A stretch of DNA of 64,000 nt from Prevotella sp. DNF00663 (GTDB lineage: Bacteria; Bacteroidota; Bacteroidia; Bacteroidales; Bacteroidaceae), in contig NZ_KQ960588.1 in NCBI RefSeq assembly GCF_001553265.1, forward strand, positions 1 to 64,000, in the 5' to 3' direction. The position numbers and the translations under genes were made by a program. This document shows, piece by piece, positions 9,923-18,905 of the stretch (position 1 is its first letter; the number at the start of each line of letters is the position of its first letter). The notes beneath the pieces are model-generated. The model did no database searches. It saw only the letters and a program-made list of their open reading frames with translations, and was not told where the DNA came from.

Positions 9923-11173
9923 ATGGCTATCATCAAACCGTTTCGTGGCATCAGACCACCACGACAATACGTAGAAGATATAGAAAGTCGTCCATACGAT
10001 GTTCTCAATTCCGAAGAAGCGAGCCTTGAAGCTAAGGGGAATGAAAAAAGTCTTTATCATATTATCAAACCTGAAATAAATTTTGAGCAAGGAACATCGG
10101 AATATGATCCTCGTGTGTATGAAAGTGCTGCAAACCATTTTCAGAAATTCCAAGATAATGGATGGTTGAAACAAGATACCAAAGAAAACTATTACATCTA
10201 TGCACAAACTATGAATAACAAGACCCAATATGGTCTTGTTGTGGGTGCATATGTAGAAGACTATCTGAATGGTGTTATTAAGAAACATGAATTAACTCGC
10301 CGGGACAAGGAAGAAGACCGCATGAAACATGTACGTGTATGCGATGCGAATATTGAGCCTGTATTCTTTGCTTATCCTGATAATGCTGTACTCAACCAAT
10401 TAATAGCACAATACACATCTACCAATCCTGAATATGATTTCATTGCACCAATAGATGGTTTTCGGCATCAGTTTTGGATTATATCCAGCGACGATGATAT
10501 CAATACAATTACAAAAGAATTTGCCAAAATGCCTAATCTATATATTGCAGACGGTCATCATCGTTCAGCAGCAGCGGCATTAGTAGGGGCAGAAAAAGCA
10601 AAAAACAACCCAAATCATAAAGGAACTGAAGAATATAATTACTTCATGGCAGTATGCTTTCCGGCTAGTCAATTAACAATACTTGATTACAACCGCGTTG
10701 TGAAAGATCTTAATGGGTTATCATCAGAAGAGTTTTTAAAAGCCTTAGGAACTAATTTCTATATAGAGAAGAAAAGTTGTGAAAATTACAAACCTCAACA
10801 CCTACATGAATTCTCTATGTATCTTGATGGCCAATGGTATAGTTTAAAGGCCAAAGATGGCACATACAATGATCTAGATCCTATAGGAGTTTTAGATGTT
10901 GATATCTCGTCTAGACTCATATTTGATGAAATATTAGGCATAAAGGATTTTCGTTCCGATAAACGTATAGACTTTGTTGGAGGTCTGCGTGGATTGGAAG
11001 AATTAAAGCGCCGGGTAGATAGTGGCGAGATGCGTATGGCAGTAGCATTATATCCAGTTACCATGAAACAGATTATGGATATTGCCGATAGTGGAAATAT
11101 TATGCCACCTAAGGCTACTTGGTTTGAACCAAAGTTACGTTCCGGCCTTGTGATTCATAAACTCTCAGACTAA
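9923..11173 (+). CDS. DUF1015 family protein linked to serine biosynthesis
   Basis: A 416-residue cytoplasmic protein of the DUF1015 family. Family marks are the N-terminal IKPFRGIRPP, the tyrosine-proline-aspartate segment SRPYDVLN, and the signature IADGHHRSAAA near residue 212. There is no signal peptide or membrane segment. It starts four bases after serA and ends three bases before yigZ, so it is very probably co-translated with the serine pathway. The serC-serA-DUF1015 order is common in Bacteroidetes. The biochemical function is not established to my knowledge; the linkage suggests a job in serine or phosphoserine metabolism. Confidence 0.85.
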   Translation: MAIIKPFRGIRPPRQYVEDIESRPYDVLNSEEASLEAKGNEKSLYHIIKPEINFEQGTSEYDPRVYESAANHFQKFQDNGWLKQDTKENYYIYAQTMNNKTQYGLVVGAYVEDYLNGVIKKHELTRRDKEEDRMKHVRVCDANIEPVFFAYPDNAVLNQLIAQYTSTNPEYDFIAPIDGFRHQFWIISSDDDINTITKEFAKMPNLYIADGHHRSAAAALVGAEKAKNNPNHKGTEEYNYFMAVCFPASQLTILDYNRVVKDLNGLSSEEFLKALGTNFYIEKKSCENYKPQHLHEFSMYLDGQWYSLKAKDGTYNDLDPIGVLDVDISSRLIFDEILGIKDFRSDKRIDFVGGLRGLEELKRRVDSGEMRMAVALYPVTMKQIMDIADSGNIMPPKATWFEPKLRSGLVIHKLSD

Positions 11174-11176
11174 TAA

Positions 11177-11758
11177 ATGATAGACGAATTTAAGACTATA
11201 ACATCTAAAATAGGCGAGGGGACTTACTCTGAAAAACGGAGTAAGTTTCTTGCTTTTTCTCACCACGTTTCTTCTGTTGAAGAAATTAAATCCTTATTAA
11301 GTCAATATAAAAAGAAATATTATGATGCACGTCATATCTGTTATGCATATATGCTTGGTGCAGATAGAACTGAATTTAGAGCCAATGATGATGGAGAGCC
11401 TAGTAGTACTGCCGGCAAACCTATTTTAGGGCAAATTAATTCTAACGAACTAACAGATATATTAATAGTTGTTGTTCGCTATTACGGAGGAGTAAATTTA
11501 GGGACTGGGGGATTAATTGTTGCATACCGTACAGCTGCGGCAGAAGCTATTGGTGCTAGTGAAGTTGTATACATGCCTATAGAAGAGACCGTTACTTACA
11601 CTTTCACTTATCCTATGCTCAATAGTGTCATGCGTATTATCAAGGAACTAAATCCACGTATTGTTTCACAAAACTTTGATAACACATGCGAAATAGTCCT
11701 AGCTATTCAAAAGAGTAAAGCTAATTTATTAAGAGATAAACTCAGCAAGCTTATCTAA
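11177..11758 (+). CDS. yigZ: YigZ/IMPACT family protein (UPF0029)
   Basis: A 193-residue protein with the IMPACT N-terminal domain: RHICYAYMLG, then DDGEPSSTAGKPIL, then VVRYYGGVNLGTGGL, the conserved family core. Bacterial YigZ has two ferredoxin-like domains; the second, of DUF1949 type, occupies residues ~135-193. Eukaryotic IMPACT modulates Gcn1/Gcn2 translation control; the bacterial role is not settled. It is the last gene of the serC unit. I see no plus-strand terminator after it; the hairpin that follows carries its T-tract on the other strand. Confidence 0.88.
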   Translation: MIDEFKTITSKIGEGTYSEKRSKFLAFSHHVSSVEEIKSLLSQYKKKYYDARHICYAYMLGADRTEFRANDDGEPSSTAGKPILGQINSNELTDILIVVVRYYGGVNLGTGGLIVAYRTAAAEAIGASEVVYMPIEETVTYTFTYPMLNSVMRIIKELNPRIVSQNFDNTCEIVLAIQKSKANLLRDKLSKLI

Positions 11759-11770
11759 GAAACTTCAAAA

Positions 11771-11809
11771 CAAAAAAGAGAACAACTTTCTATAAAAAGC
11801 TATTCTCTT
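11771..11809 (-). terminator. Terminator of tRNA-Ser
   Basis: On the minus strand, AAGAGAA and TTCTCTT enclose an inner AGCTTT/AAAGTT stem with a TTATAG loop, followed by TTTTTTG. It lies immediately downstream of the tRNA 3' end. Confidence 0.8.
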
Positions 11810-11813
11810 GATG

Positions 11814-11901
11814 CGGAAGATGAGGGATTCAAACCCCCGATACCCGAAAAGGGTATACCGGATTTCGAGTCCAGCGCATTCGGTCACTCTGCCAATCTTC
11901 C
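11814..11901 (-). tRNA. tRNA-Ser (anticodon CGA)
   Basis: Read on the minus strand it starts GGAAGAT and ends ATCTTCC plus discriminator G, a perfect 7-bp acceptor stem. The anticodon loop CTCGAAA gives anticodon CGA, which decodes UCG. A long variable arm (TATACCC TTTT GGGTAT) identifies a class II tRNA. The T-loop reads TTTGAATC. The 88 bases end without an encoded CCA. An efficient terminator follows. Confidence 0.97.
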
Positions 11902-11965
11902 AAAAGCCATGCAAAAATACAATTAATATTTTAGAAAGCAAAGGAAATTAACTAATACTTCAATG

Positions 11966-12190
11966 CTAATTTCCTATTTTTGATACTAATTTATATTTTT
12001 CCTTTCCTTCTATAGAAGTAGAAAGAACACGACAGTTTTTCTTTTTTTTCAACATCTGATCATGGATAGCACAACCACTACATCCATAACACTTATCATT
12101 TGCATGCTTAAAAGTCGTATATAGCCTAAAAAACGCAAATGATAATGCTAGGGTGATGATAAGAAATGTTATAATGTATTGTACTATCAT
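11966..12190 (-). CDS. Small FeoB-associated-type Cys-rich membrane protein
   Basis: A 74-residue protein. One N-terminal membrane segment (IVQYIITFLIITLALSFAFF) is followed by RLYTTF and a cytoplasmic CYGCSGCAIHDQ motif, then a basic tail. This layout matches the FeoB-associated Cys-rich membrane protein family, small peptides often found beside feoB. Here feoAB lies about 25 kb away. A longer start 17 codons upstream is rejected because it falls inside the terminator hairpin downstream of glyA and puts hydrophilic residues before the membrane segment. The cysteine motif suggests metal handling, but function is inferred. Confidence 0.6.
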   Translation of the reverse strand: MIVQYIITFLIITLALSFAFFRLYTTFKHANDKCYGCSGCAIHDQMLKKKKNCRVLSTSIEGKEKYKLVSKIGN

Positions 12191-12213
12191 CCTTAACAGT
12201 TCAGTTAATAGAA

Positions 12214-12257
12214 CAATTGTAGCTATTTCTTCTACAGACAAGAAACTGCTACAATTG
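12214..12257 (-). terminator. Terminator hairpin downstream of glyA
   Basis: CAATTGTAGC and GCTACAATTG form a perfect 10-bp stem, with an inner TTTCTT/AAGAAA stem. It is followed by TTCTATT on the minus strand and by a better T-rich run (TTTTGTTTGTTTT) on the plus strand, so it may work in both directions. It lies just after the glyA stop. Confidence 0.7.
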
Positions 12258-12271
12258 TTTTGTTTGTTTTA

Positions 12272-13552
12272 TTAGAATGCAAACAAAGGATAATCCTTCA
12301 TGGCTGCATTCACTTTCTCACGTACTCGTTGAATAGTCTGACTATCTTCCGGATTATTCAAAACCTCTTCTATGAGTTCTGCAACGAGCTTCATCATATC
12401 CTCTTTGGCGCCACGAGTTGTCATAGCAGCTGTCCCCAAACGGATACCACTTGTCTGGAAAGCACTTCTTGTATCAAATGGCACCATATTCTTATTGACA
12501 GTAATATCAGCAGCAACCAATGCATTCTCTGCAATCTTTCCTGTCAAATCTGGATACTTAGAACGCAAATCCACTAACATAGAATGATTGTCTGTACCAC
12601 CACTAACGATACCAAATCCGCGCTGCATTAATTCGTCAGCAAGCACAGTTGCATTCTTCTGAACTTGAGCTGCATATACTTTCCAAGAATCTTGAAGGTT
12701 CTCACCAAAACCAACAGCCTTTGCAGCAATCACATGTTCTAGTGGTCCACCTTGGATTCCGGGGAATACAGCTGAATTCAAAAGCTGTGACATCATCTTC
12801 ACTTCGCCTTTTTTATTTGTCTCTCCCCACGGATTTGGGAAATCCTTACCCATCAAGATGATGCCGCCACGAGGACCACGCAAAGTCTTATGAGTAGTAC
12901 TTGTTACAATATGTGCATATTTAACAGGGTTATCAAGAAGTCCAGCAGCAATCAATCCTGCAGGGTGAGCCATATCAATCATGAGCAAAGCACCCACCTC
13001 GTCTGCAATCTTACGCATACGCTTATAGTCCCATTCACGACTATATGCACTACCCCCACCAATAATCAGCTTCGGCTTATGTTCGAGTGCCAACTTCTCC
13101 ATCTCATCATAATCAACTCTTCCCGTCTCTCTATCAAGATTATAACCAATAGGGTTATAAAGGATACCAGAGGTATTGACGCTGCTACCATGCGACAAGT
13201 GGCCACCATGAGCAAGGTTTAGCCCTAGGAAAGTATCACCAGGTTTCAATACGGCGAAGAATACAGCTGCATTAGCCTGTGCTCCAGAGTGAGGTTGCAC
13301 GTTTGCAAATTCCGCTCCAAAAAGCTTCTTTACACGTTCGCGTGCCAAATCTTCCACTTCATCAACAACCTGACATCCACCATAATAGCGTTTACCGGGA
13401 AGTCCTTCCGCATATTTGTTTGTAAGGTAAGAACCCATAGCTTGCATCACCTCATCGCTTACGAAGTTTTCAGATGCAATCAGTTCCATACCCTTAAGCT
13501 GACGCTGATGTTCTCTCTCAATAAGGTCAAAAATTTCTTGATCTCTTTTCAT
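12272..13552 (-). CDS. glyA: Serine hydroxymethyltransferase
   Basis: PLP enzyme interconverting serine and glycine with tetrahydrofolate and 5,10-methylene-THF, the main C1 source. The 426-residue length is standard. The PLP lysine is Lys222 in [13 protein letters not shown]-like [14 protein letters not shown]. Other hallmarks are [35 protein letters not shown] and [12 protein letters not shown]. It is transcribed on the minus strand after the pyrBI pair, with a 50-base gap that may hold its own promoter. It lies near the serC-serA unit on the opposite strand, so serine-making and serine-using genes are grouped. Confidence 0.98.
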   Translation of the reverse strand: MKRDQEIFDLIEREHQRQLKGMELIASENFVSDEVMQAMGSYLTNKYAEGLPGKRYYGGCQVVDEVEDLARERVKKLFGAEFANVQPHSGAQANAAVFFAVLKPGDTFLGLNLAHGGHLSHGSSVNTSGILYNPIGYNLDRETGRVDYDEMEKLALEHKPKLIIGGGSAYSREWDYKRMRKIADEVGALLMIDMAHPAGLIAAGLLDNPVKYAHIVTSTTHKTLRGPRGGIILMGKDFPNPWGETNKKGEVKMMSQLLNSAVFPGIQGGPLEHVIAAKAVGFGENLQDSWKVYAAQVQKNATVLADELMQRGFGIVSGGTDNHSMLVDLRSKYPDLTGKIAENALVAADITVNKNMVPFDTRSAFQTSGIRLGTAAMTTRGAKEDMMKLVAELIEEVLNNPEDSQTIQRVREKVNAAMKDYPLFAF

Positions 13553-13602
13553 TGTGGCAATAATAATATGTAAAAATTAAACTATACCTATATTTGAAAC
13601 AA

Positions 13603-14073
13603 CTATACCAATTTTACTTGGTCAATAAATTGTTCTTTATCACAATAATGACACTTCAACACTCCATGCTCTTTATCTACCACATGGAATATAGTTTGCA
13701 TGGGCTCATTATTCGTAATACATTTGGGATTGTTGCATTTCACAATGCCCTTCAACTCATCAGGAGTGCGAACCGTCTTCTTTTCTACTACTTCGTAGTC
13801 CTTGATGATATTTAATACGACATTAGGTGATATGACACTCAACTTGGAAATCTCCTCATCGGTAAAAAACTTATTTGAGACTTTGATAATACCTTTGCGT
13901 CCAAACCTTTTTGAAGCATAATTATTACCAACAGTGACGGGCGAATCTAGATTTTCCAACTCCAATAATGCTACCACCTGATAAGTCTTATCGGCCGGAA
14001 TATGATCGATAACAGTGCCGTTCTCAATAGCAGCAACCAATCTTTCTTTCTTGTTGTTCATCTCCATTTTCAT
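13603..14073 (-). CDS. pyrI: Aspartate carbamoyltransferase regulatory subunit
   Basis: The 156-residue regulatory chain of ATCase, which binds CTP/ATP allosterically and joins catalytic trimers. The N-terminal allosteric domain starts near [19 protein letters not shown]. The C-terminal zinc domain has four cysteines in the family pattern: CNNPKC, then CHYC 25-30 residues later. The first A of its start codon is the last base of the pyrB stop (TAATG), so it is translationally coupled to pyrB. Confidence 0.97.
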   Translation of the reverse strand: MKMEMNNKKERLVAAIENGTVIDHIPADKTYQVVALLELENLDSPVTVGNNYASKRFGRKGIIKVSNKFFTDEEISKLSVISPNVVLNIIKDYEVVEKKTVRTPDELKGIVKCNNPKCITNNEPMQTIFHVVDKEHGVLKCHYCDKEQFIDQVKLV

Positions 14074-15020
14074 TAATCAATGATAGTTTTATCGGCCTTA
14101 ACATCGTCCAATGTTATTCCCAAACAATAACAGAATATTGCCTCTCTTGCAAACAATCCGTTCTTTGCTTGTTGAATATAATATGCATGCGGATTATTAT
14201 CTACATCGAATGCAATTTCATTCACGCGTGGCAGTGGGTGCATAATCTTCATATTTGGGCGCGCCTTACCCAACATATCATTGCGTAGGATATATACATT
14301 CTTAACACGTTCATATTCCATCAAATCAGAGAAACGTTCCTTTTGTACACGTGTCATATAGAGAATGTCGGCATCGGCTATGACGTCTTCATTGAAATCT
14401 TCGTGTTCTACATAGTGAATATGGTGTTCATTGCAGTAAATCTTATACTCTTTTGGCATGGCTAATTCAGGCGGAGCTATGAAATGGAAAGTTGGATTAA
14501 AGTGGCGCATGGCTGTGATGAGTGAGTGAACCGTACGCCCGTATCGCAAATCACCGACAAGATAGATATTCAAGTTTTCTAATGTTCCTTGGGTCTTATA
14601 GATAGAATACAAATCAAGCAAACATTGTGAAGGATGCATATGGGCACCATCGCCCGCATTGACTACCGGAACAGGAGCTACTTCCGAGGCATATTGAGCA
14701 GCACCCTCGATGTAATGTCTCATCGCAATAACGTCTGCGTAGTTGCTTACCATGAGTATCGTGTCTTTCAACGTCTCTCCTTTGGTAACACTAGATGCTT
14801 TCGCATCGCTGAAACCTATGACTTTAGCTCCTAGTCTGTTTGCTGCTGTTTCAAAACTCAACCTCGTTCTTGTAGAAGGTTCAAAGAACAATGTTGCTAC
14901 TACTTTCCCTTTCAGAATCTCTCTATTGGGATGCTTCTCGAACTCTTGCCCCATCTCTATTAAATAAAGGATTTCCTCCTTCGTCAGATCGGCAATTGTT
15001 ACAAAGTTATGTTTCTCCAT
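14073..15020 (-). CDS. pyrB: Aspartate carbamoyltransferase catalytic subunit
   Basis: Catalyses carbamoyl phosphate plus aspartate to carbamoyl aspartate, the committed step of pyrimidine synthesis. The carbamoyl-phosphate loop [13 protein letters not shown] is present, with [15 protein letters not shown] (His, Pro and Gln ligands) and HPLPRVNEI near the C-terminus. The 315 residues fit a PyrI-associated class B catalytic chain. Start ATG at [12 protein letters not shown]. The region upstream is shared with the divergent PBP gene. Confidence 0.98.
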   Translation of the reverse strand: MEKHNFVTIADLTKEEILYLIEMGQEFEKHPNREILKGKVVATLFFEPSTRTRLSFETAANRLGAKVIGFSDAKASSVTKGETLKDTILMVSNYADVIAMRHYIEGAAQYASEVAPVPVVNAGDGAHMHPSQCLLDLYSIYKTQGTLENLNIYLVGDLRYGRTVHSLITAMRHFNPTFHFIAPPELAMPKEYKIYCNEHHIHYVEHEDFNEDVIADADILYMTRVQKERFSDLMEYERVKNVYILRNDMLGKARPNMKIMHPLPRVNEIAFDVDNNPHAYYIQQAKNGLFAREAIFCYCLGITLDDVKADKTIID

Positions 15021-15104
15021 CTAAAATGCGATTGATAGTTCCGTTTTCGTTTGCTAAATTACTCATATTTTTTAATTCAAGCCACTTAATTGTGAGAAAA
15101 GTTG

Positions 15105-15112
15105 TACTTTTG
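15105..15112 (+). promoter_or_regulatory. Candidate promoter of the class A PBP gene
   Basis: TACTTTTG is an exact TAnnTTTG -7 element, 52 bases before the start codon. No good TTTG lies at the -33 distance. Confidence 0.5.
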
Positions 15113-15163
15113 CCAAAAATAAAAAGATATACTGTCAAGTTATCTATAGACATTTTGACTATA

Positions 15164-17473
15164 ATGAGAAAGACTTTCATACATCTCTTATGGGGACTAT
15201 TGGCTACAGGTATAATAGCATGTGTTTTAGCTTTTACCGCCATTTGGAATGGTTGGATAGGCTATATGCCGCCAATAGACGATTTGCAAAACCCTATCAA
15301 TCGCTTTGCCACACAAGTTTTTTCATCTGATGGTAAAGTCATTGGCACATGGAATATCAACAAAGAGAACCGTATTGTCGTTCCCTATTCAAAAATATCT
15401 CCAAACTTGGTCAAAGCCTTGGTTGCTACGGAGGATGTTCGTTTCTACAACCATTCAGGCATAGACTTCATCGCATTAGGGCGCGCTGTCATTAAACGTG
15501 GACTATTCGGACAGACTTCTGCAGGCGGTGGTTCTACCATAACTCAGCAGTTAGCCAAACAATTATTTTCTGATGTAGCCCACAGCACGCTAGAGCGTGT
15601 ACTCCAAAAACCGATAGAGTGGGTGATAGCCGTCAAATTGGAGCGTAATTATACCAAAGAAGAAATCATTGCGCTCTATCTCAATTATTTCGACTTTTTA
15701 CATAATGCTGTTGGTATCAAGACCGCTTCTAACACCTATTTTGATAAAGAACCCAGCGACCTTACCATTTGTGAGGCCGCCACACTCATTGGATTATGTA
15801 AAAATCCCTCATTGTTCAATCCGGTCAGATACCCCGAACGCTGTGTAGAACGTAGAAATGTGGTATTGTCACAAATGCAGAAAGCCGGTTATTTATCTAC
15901 TGCCGAGTACAATCAATATAGCGATGAGCCATTGGCATTAAATTTCCATCGCATGGATCATAAGGATGGAACTGCCACTTATTTCCGCGATTTCCTACGC
16001 AGATATATGATGGCTTCTCAACCCAACATCAACGATTATCCTTCTTGGAATAAAGTGCAATATACGATAGACTCCATAGCATGGGCTAATGATCCCTTAT
16101 ACGGATGGTGTAACAAGAATTACAAGAAAGATGGAACACCCTATAATGTCTACTCAGACGGGCTGAAAGTATACACGACTATCGACAGTCGAATGCAGCG
16201 ATATGCAGAAGAAGCCATGTATGGACATGTAGCTCAATACCTGCAAAAGGAGTTCGATAAAAGTAATCTGAACAATCCTGATGCACCGTTTTCCGGCGAT
16301 TTAACCAAACAGCAAGTAAAAGATATTATGCGACGAGCCGTTCGTCAGAGTGAGCGCTATCGCATATTGAAGGCTCATGGTGCTTCCGATGCAGAGATAG
16401 ATGAATCTTTTCGTACCAAGACCGAGATGACTGTATTCACCTATCATGGCGATATTGATACGCTCATGAGTCCGATAGACTCAATCCGCTATAATAAATC
16501 ATTCTTACGTGCAGGCTTTATGAGTATGGATCCAAAGAATGGTTATGTGAAAGCTTATGTGGGTGGGATGGACTTTACCCACTTCATGTACGACATGGTA
16601 ACCGGTGGTAGAAGACAAGTTGGTTCTACCATCAAGCCTTTCCTCTATGCCCTTGGAATGGAAAATGGTTTCTCTCCTTGCGACCAAGCACCCAATGTGC
16701 AACATACATACATGGTAGCCGGCCGCCCGTGGACACCAAGAAATGCTAGCAGAAGTCGATATGGACAAATGGTAACACTGAAATGGGGACTCTCACAGTC
16801 CAACAACTGGATATCAGCTTACTTGATGTCTAAGCTTAATCCTCAACAATTTGTTTCCACACTTCATGATTTTGGCATCAACAATCCGGATATCCATCCA
16901 TCCATGTCGCTATGCCTTGGTCCGTGCGATGTAAGTGTTGCCGAAATGGTAAGTGCTTATACCACATTTGCCAACCACGGTATTAGAACCTCACCTTTAT
17001 TTGTTACACGCATAGAAGACAATGAAGGAAATATCGTTGCACGTTTCCAGCCTCGAATGAACGAGGTGATTAGTGCCGAGAGCGCCAACAAAATGCTGGT
17101 TCTCATGCAAGCGGTCGTAGATGGAGGTACTGCCGGTCGCCTGCGTTATAAATACAATCTAGAGGGCGAGATAGGTGGTAAGACCGGTACTACCAATAAC
17201 AATAGCGATGCATGGTTTGTAGGATTTACTCCCCAACTGGTTAGTGGTGTATGGGTAGGAGGTGAAGACCGCGACATCCATTTCAAAAACATGCAGATGG
17301 GGCAGGGTGCTACAATGGCTCTTCCTATATGGGCTTACTATATGAAAAAGGTTTATAGAGACCGTAGTCTAGGCTATGATACCCAAGCAAAATTCGGTTT
17401 ACCAGAAGGATATAACCCTTGCGCCAATATTCCGGAAGACGATTTCAACGGCATAGACGAAGTTTTTGAATAG
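15164..17473 (+). CDS. mrcA: Class A penicillin-binding protein (PBP1A type)
   Basis: Bifunctional peptidoglycan synthase of 769 residues. There is an N-terminal membrane anchor (HLLWGLLATGIIACVLAFTA), then a GT51 glycosyltransferase domain with EDVRFYNHSGID and GGSTITQQLAKQ. The transpeptidase domain carries GSTIKPFLY (Ser-x-x-Lys), SQSNN (SxN) and KTGTT (KTG box). The start at MRKTFIHLL puts the anchor at the N-terminus; a frame open further upstream runs antisense to pyrB and is not credible. It acts on lipid II at the periplasmic face of the inner membrane. A second GT51 protein, MtgA, lies at the right edge of the window. Confidence 0.96.
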   Translation: MRKTFIHLLWGLLATGIIACVLAFTAIWNGWIGYMPPIDDLQNPINRFATQVFSSDGKVIGTWNINKENRIVVPYSKISPNLVKALVATEDVRFYNHSGIDFIALGRAVIKRGLFGQTSAGGGSTITQQLAKQLFSDVAHSTLERVLQKPIEWVIAVKLERNYTKEEIIALYLNYFDFLHNAVGIKTASNTYFDKEPSDLTICEAATLIGLCKNPSLFNPVRYPERCVERRNVVLSQMQKAGYLSTAEYNQYSDEPLALNFHRMDHKDGTATYFRDFLRRYMMASQPNINDYPSWNKVQYTIDSIAWANDPLYGWCNKNYKKDGTPYNVYSDGLKVYTTIDSRMQRYAEEAMYGHVAQYLQKEFDKSNLNNPDAPFSGDLTKQQVKDIMRRAVRQSERYRILKAHGASDAEIDESFRTKTEMTVFTYHGDIDTLMSPIDSIRYNKSFLRAGFMSMDPKNGYVKAYVGGMDFTHFMYDMVTGGRRQVGSTIKPFLYALGMENGFSPCDQAPNVQHTYMVAGRPWTPRNASRSRYGQMVTLKWGLSQSNNWISAYLMSKLNPQQFVSTLHDFGINNPDIHPSMSLCLGPCDVSVAEMVSAYTTFANHGIRTSPLFVTRIEDNEGNIVARFQPRMNEVISAESANKMLVLMQAVVDGGTAGRLRYKYNLEGEIGGKTGTTNNNSDAWFVGFTPQLVSGVWVGGEDRDIHFKNMQMGQGATMALPIWAYYMKKVYRDRSLGYDTQAKFGLPEGYNPCANIPEDDFNGIDEVFE

Positions 17474-17580
17474 GGTAGAGGCCTACCCACCTTTGGCTGC
17501 AAAGCCAAGGCAGCAATATTGCAAAGTCTTAACAGCACTGCTGATACATTTGAACAGCAATTCTGTTGAGACTTTGCATT
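17474..17580. repeat. Intergenic inverted-repeat cluster C
   Basis: Three structures follow the PBP stop: GGGTAG/CTACCC, TTGGCT/AGCCAA, and a longer pair, GCAAAGTCTTAACAG with CTGTTGAGACTTTGC (one mismatch, loop of about 27 bases). The segment TGCAAAG-N5-GCAGCA is the reverse complement of a core found in two other spacers (near 41950 and 58259). The rest of this spacer, up to the next stop codon at 17709, shows nothing further. Confidence 0.5.
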
Positions 17581-17708
17581 GAATCAAGAAAATATAAATG
17601 AAATAATATTCCTATCTTCCCCAAAAGGAATAAAGTATTACCTATCATCAGCAACAAACATTTTCCTTTTATCGAGGCAAATAGATTGAGGCTGGAACAG
17701 CTTCATTG

Positions 17709-18905
17709 CTATAAGGCATATTTCTCTATGAACTGATTGAACTCTGCCGTATAACCATTGAACACATTGATATCGACTTCGCCCTTAATCCCGTTGACCC
17801 GACCATCAGGGCTCAATTGCCAATAAATCAATCTCACATCTGGCTTGTATTCACCATAACGGGCTATCCACACTTGGTAATCGCGCTTGATGTCGGGAGC
17901 TTCTTTCAAATACCTATTTACAAAAGACTGGCTAATGTAAAGAATCGGTTTTTGGTGTGTATGAGCTGCAACGATACGCAACCAAGTACGAACATGATTA
18001 AATAGTACCGTTGTTCCACCCATTTTTTGTATTTGCGCATGCGATGGTTCTACATCCAAAACAGGTGGAAAATCACCGTTGCGAAAGAGTGTATGCTTCA
18101 AAAAGAAAAGAGCTTGTGCCCGTGCGTCAGACGTTGTAGAGAAGAAATGGTATGCCCCGACATGATAACCATGCCGATGAGCCTCTATATAATCAGATTT
18201 ATAAAACTTATTACGCACGGTTGTTCCTTCGGTACTCTTGATGTATATATACGATATAGGATAGTCAACATATCCCTGTATTCGCTTTTTACTAAGACTT
18301 CCTAAATGAGTAATACGTAGATTATTCCAGTTAATACCATATCGCTTTTTGCCAATGATATGCTGGTGCTTGGATATATCAATTCCATATATACGCTCAG
18401 AAGTATATGTCATTCGTTCGCCTCTGAATACTCCTTGTCTCCATTCTCCTGATTTTAATGCGTGGCGAGCTGTCATTCCCACGCCAAATCCATCTTGTCG
18501 ATCATTCATCCAATGTCCCTCATAATATGAACCATCGTTACCGCGATACACGCCATGGCCACAAGCTTGTCCGAATTGATTGAATTGTCCCGTATATATA
18601 CCTATAGAATCTTTCCGACTTCCCTCTACAAGCGTATCATTTTCCCATGTTGCAATATAGTGTCTCCCTATAGAATCTGTAAATTCTCCATATCCTTGGC
18701 GTTTATTAGCTCTCCATTCGCCTCTGTATATGATGCTGTCATGCCACAACAACATTCCATATCCGGAATATGCTCCATCAACGATACCACCTATATAGGT
18801 TGTATCCCCTTTTTCAACGGTTGTCGTATTACCAGTAGATAGTCCTTTACATCCCCAAAAAGAAAATATAGTAAGAAAGCCAATTGCTATTGCTGAATTC
18901 TTCAT
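17709..18905 (-). CDS. MORN-repeat GH25 muramidase lipoprotein
   Basis: A 398-residue envelope protein. The signal ends in a lipobox with Cys19 (FSFWGC), so it is probably lipidated. Residues ~40-170 hold MORN repeats (YSGYGMLLW, YRGEWRANKRQGYGEF, YTGQFNQFGQACGHGVY, YEGHWMNDRQDGFGVG). Residues ~174-395 form a glycoside hydrolase 25 domain: GIDISKHQ with the first Asp, STEGTT, GAYHFF, LDVEP-type DVEPS and DINVFNG. GH25 enzymes cleave the MurNAc-GlcNAc bond of peptidoglycan. Its ATG overlaps the stop of the upstream gene (ATGA), indicating coupling with the trypsin-like protein. A second GH25 gene lies near 50 kb. Confidence 0.88.
   Translation of the reverse strand: MKNSAIAIGFLTIFSFWGCKGLSTGNTTTVEKGDTTYIGGIVDGAYSGYGMLLWHDSIIYRGEWRANKRQGYGEFTDSIGRHYIATWENDTLVEGSRKDSIGIYTGQFNQFGQACGHGVYRGNDGSYYEGHWMNDRQDGFGVGMTARHALKSGEWRQGVFRGERMTYTSERIYGIDISKHQHIIGKKRYGINWNNLRITHLGSLSKKRIQGYVDYPISYIYIKSTEGTTVRNKFYKSDYIEAHRHGYHVGAYHFFSTTSDARAQALFFLKHTLFRNGDFPPVLDVEPSHAQIQKMGGTTVLFNHVRTWLRIVAAHTHQKPILYISQSFVNRYLKEAPDIKRDYQVWIARYGEYKPDVRLIYWQLSPDGRVNGIKGEVDINVFNGYTAEFNQFIEKYAL

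Noticed and set aside
12890-13573. Two plus-strand frames of about 100 codons.
   Set aside because: Both are antisense to glyA, a well-supported gene.
15007-15066. A 19-codon minus-strand frame overlapping the pyrB start, possible leader peptide for pyrBI attenuation.
   Set aside because: No hairpin plus T-tract and no pyrimidine-rich pause stretch accompany it; a short open frame of this size is expected by chance.
14891-15163. N-terminal extension of the class A PBP by 91 codons.
   Set aside because: It is antisense to the start of pyrB and passes through the intergenic promoter; the membrane anchor begins at the chosen start.
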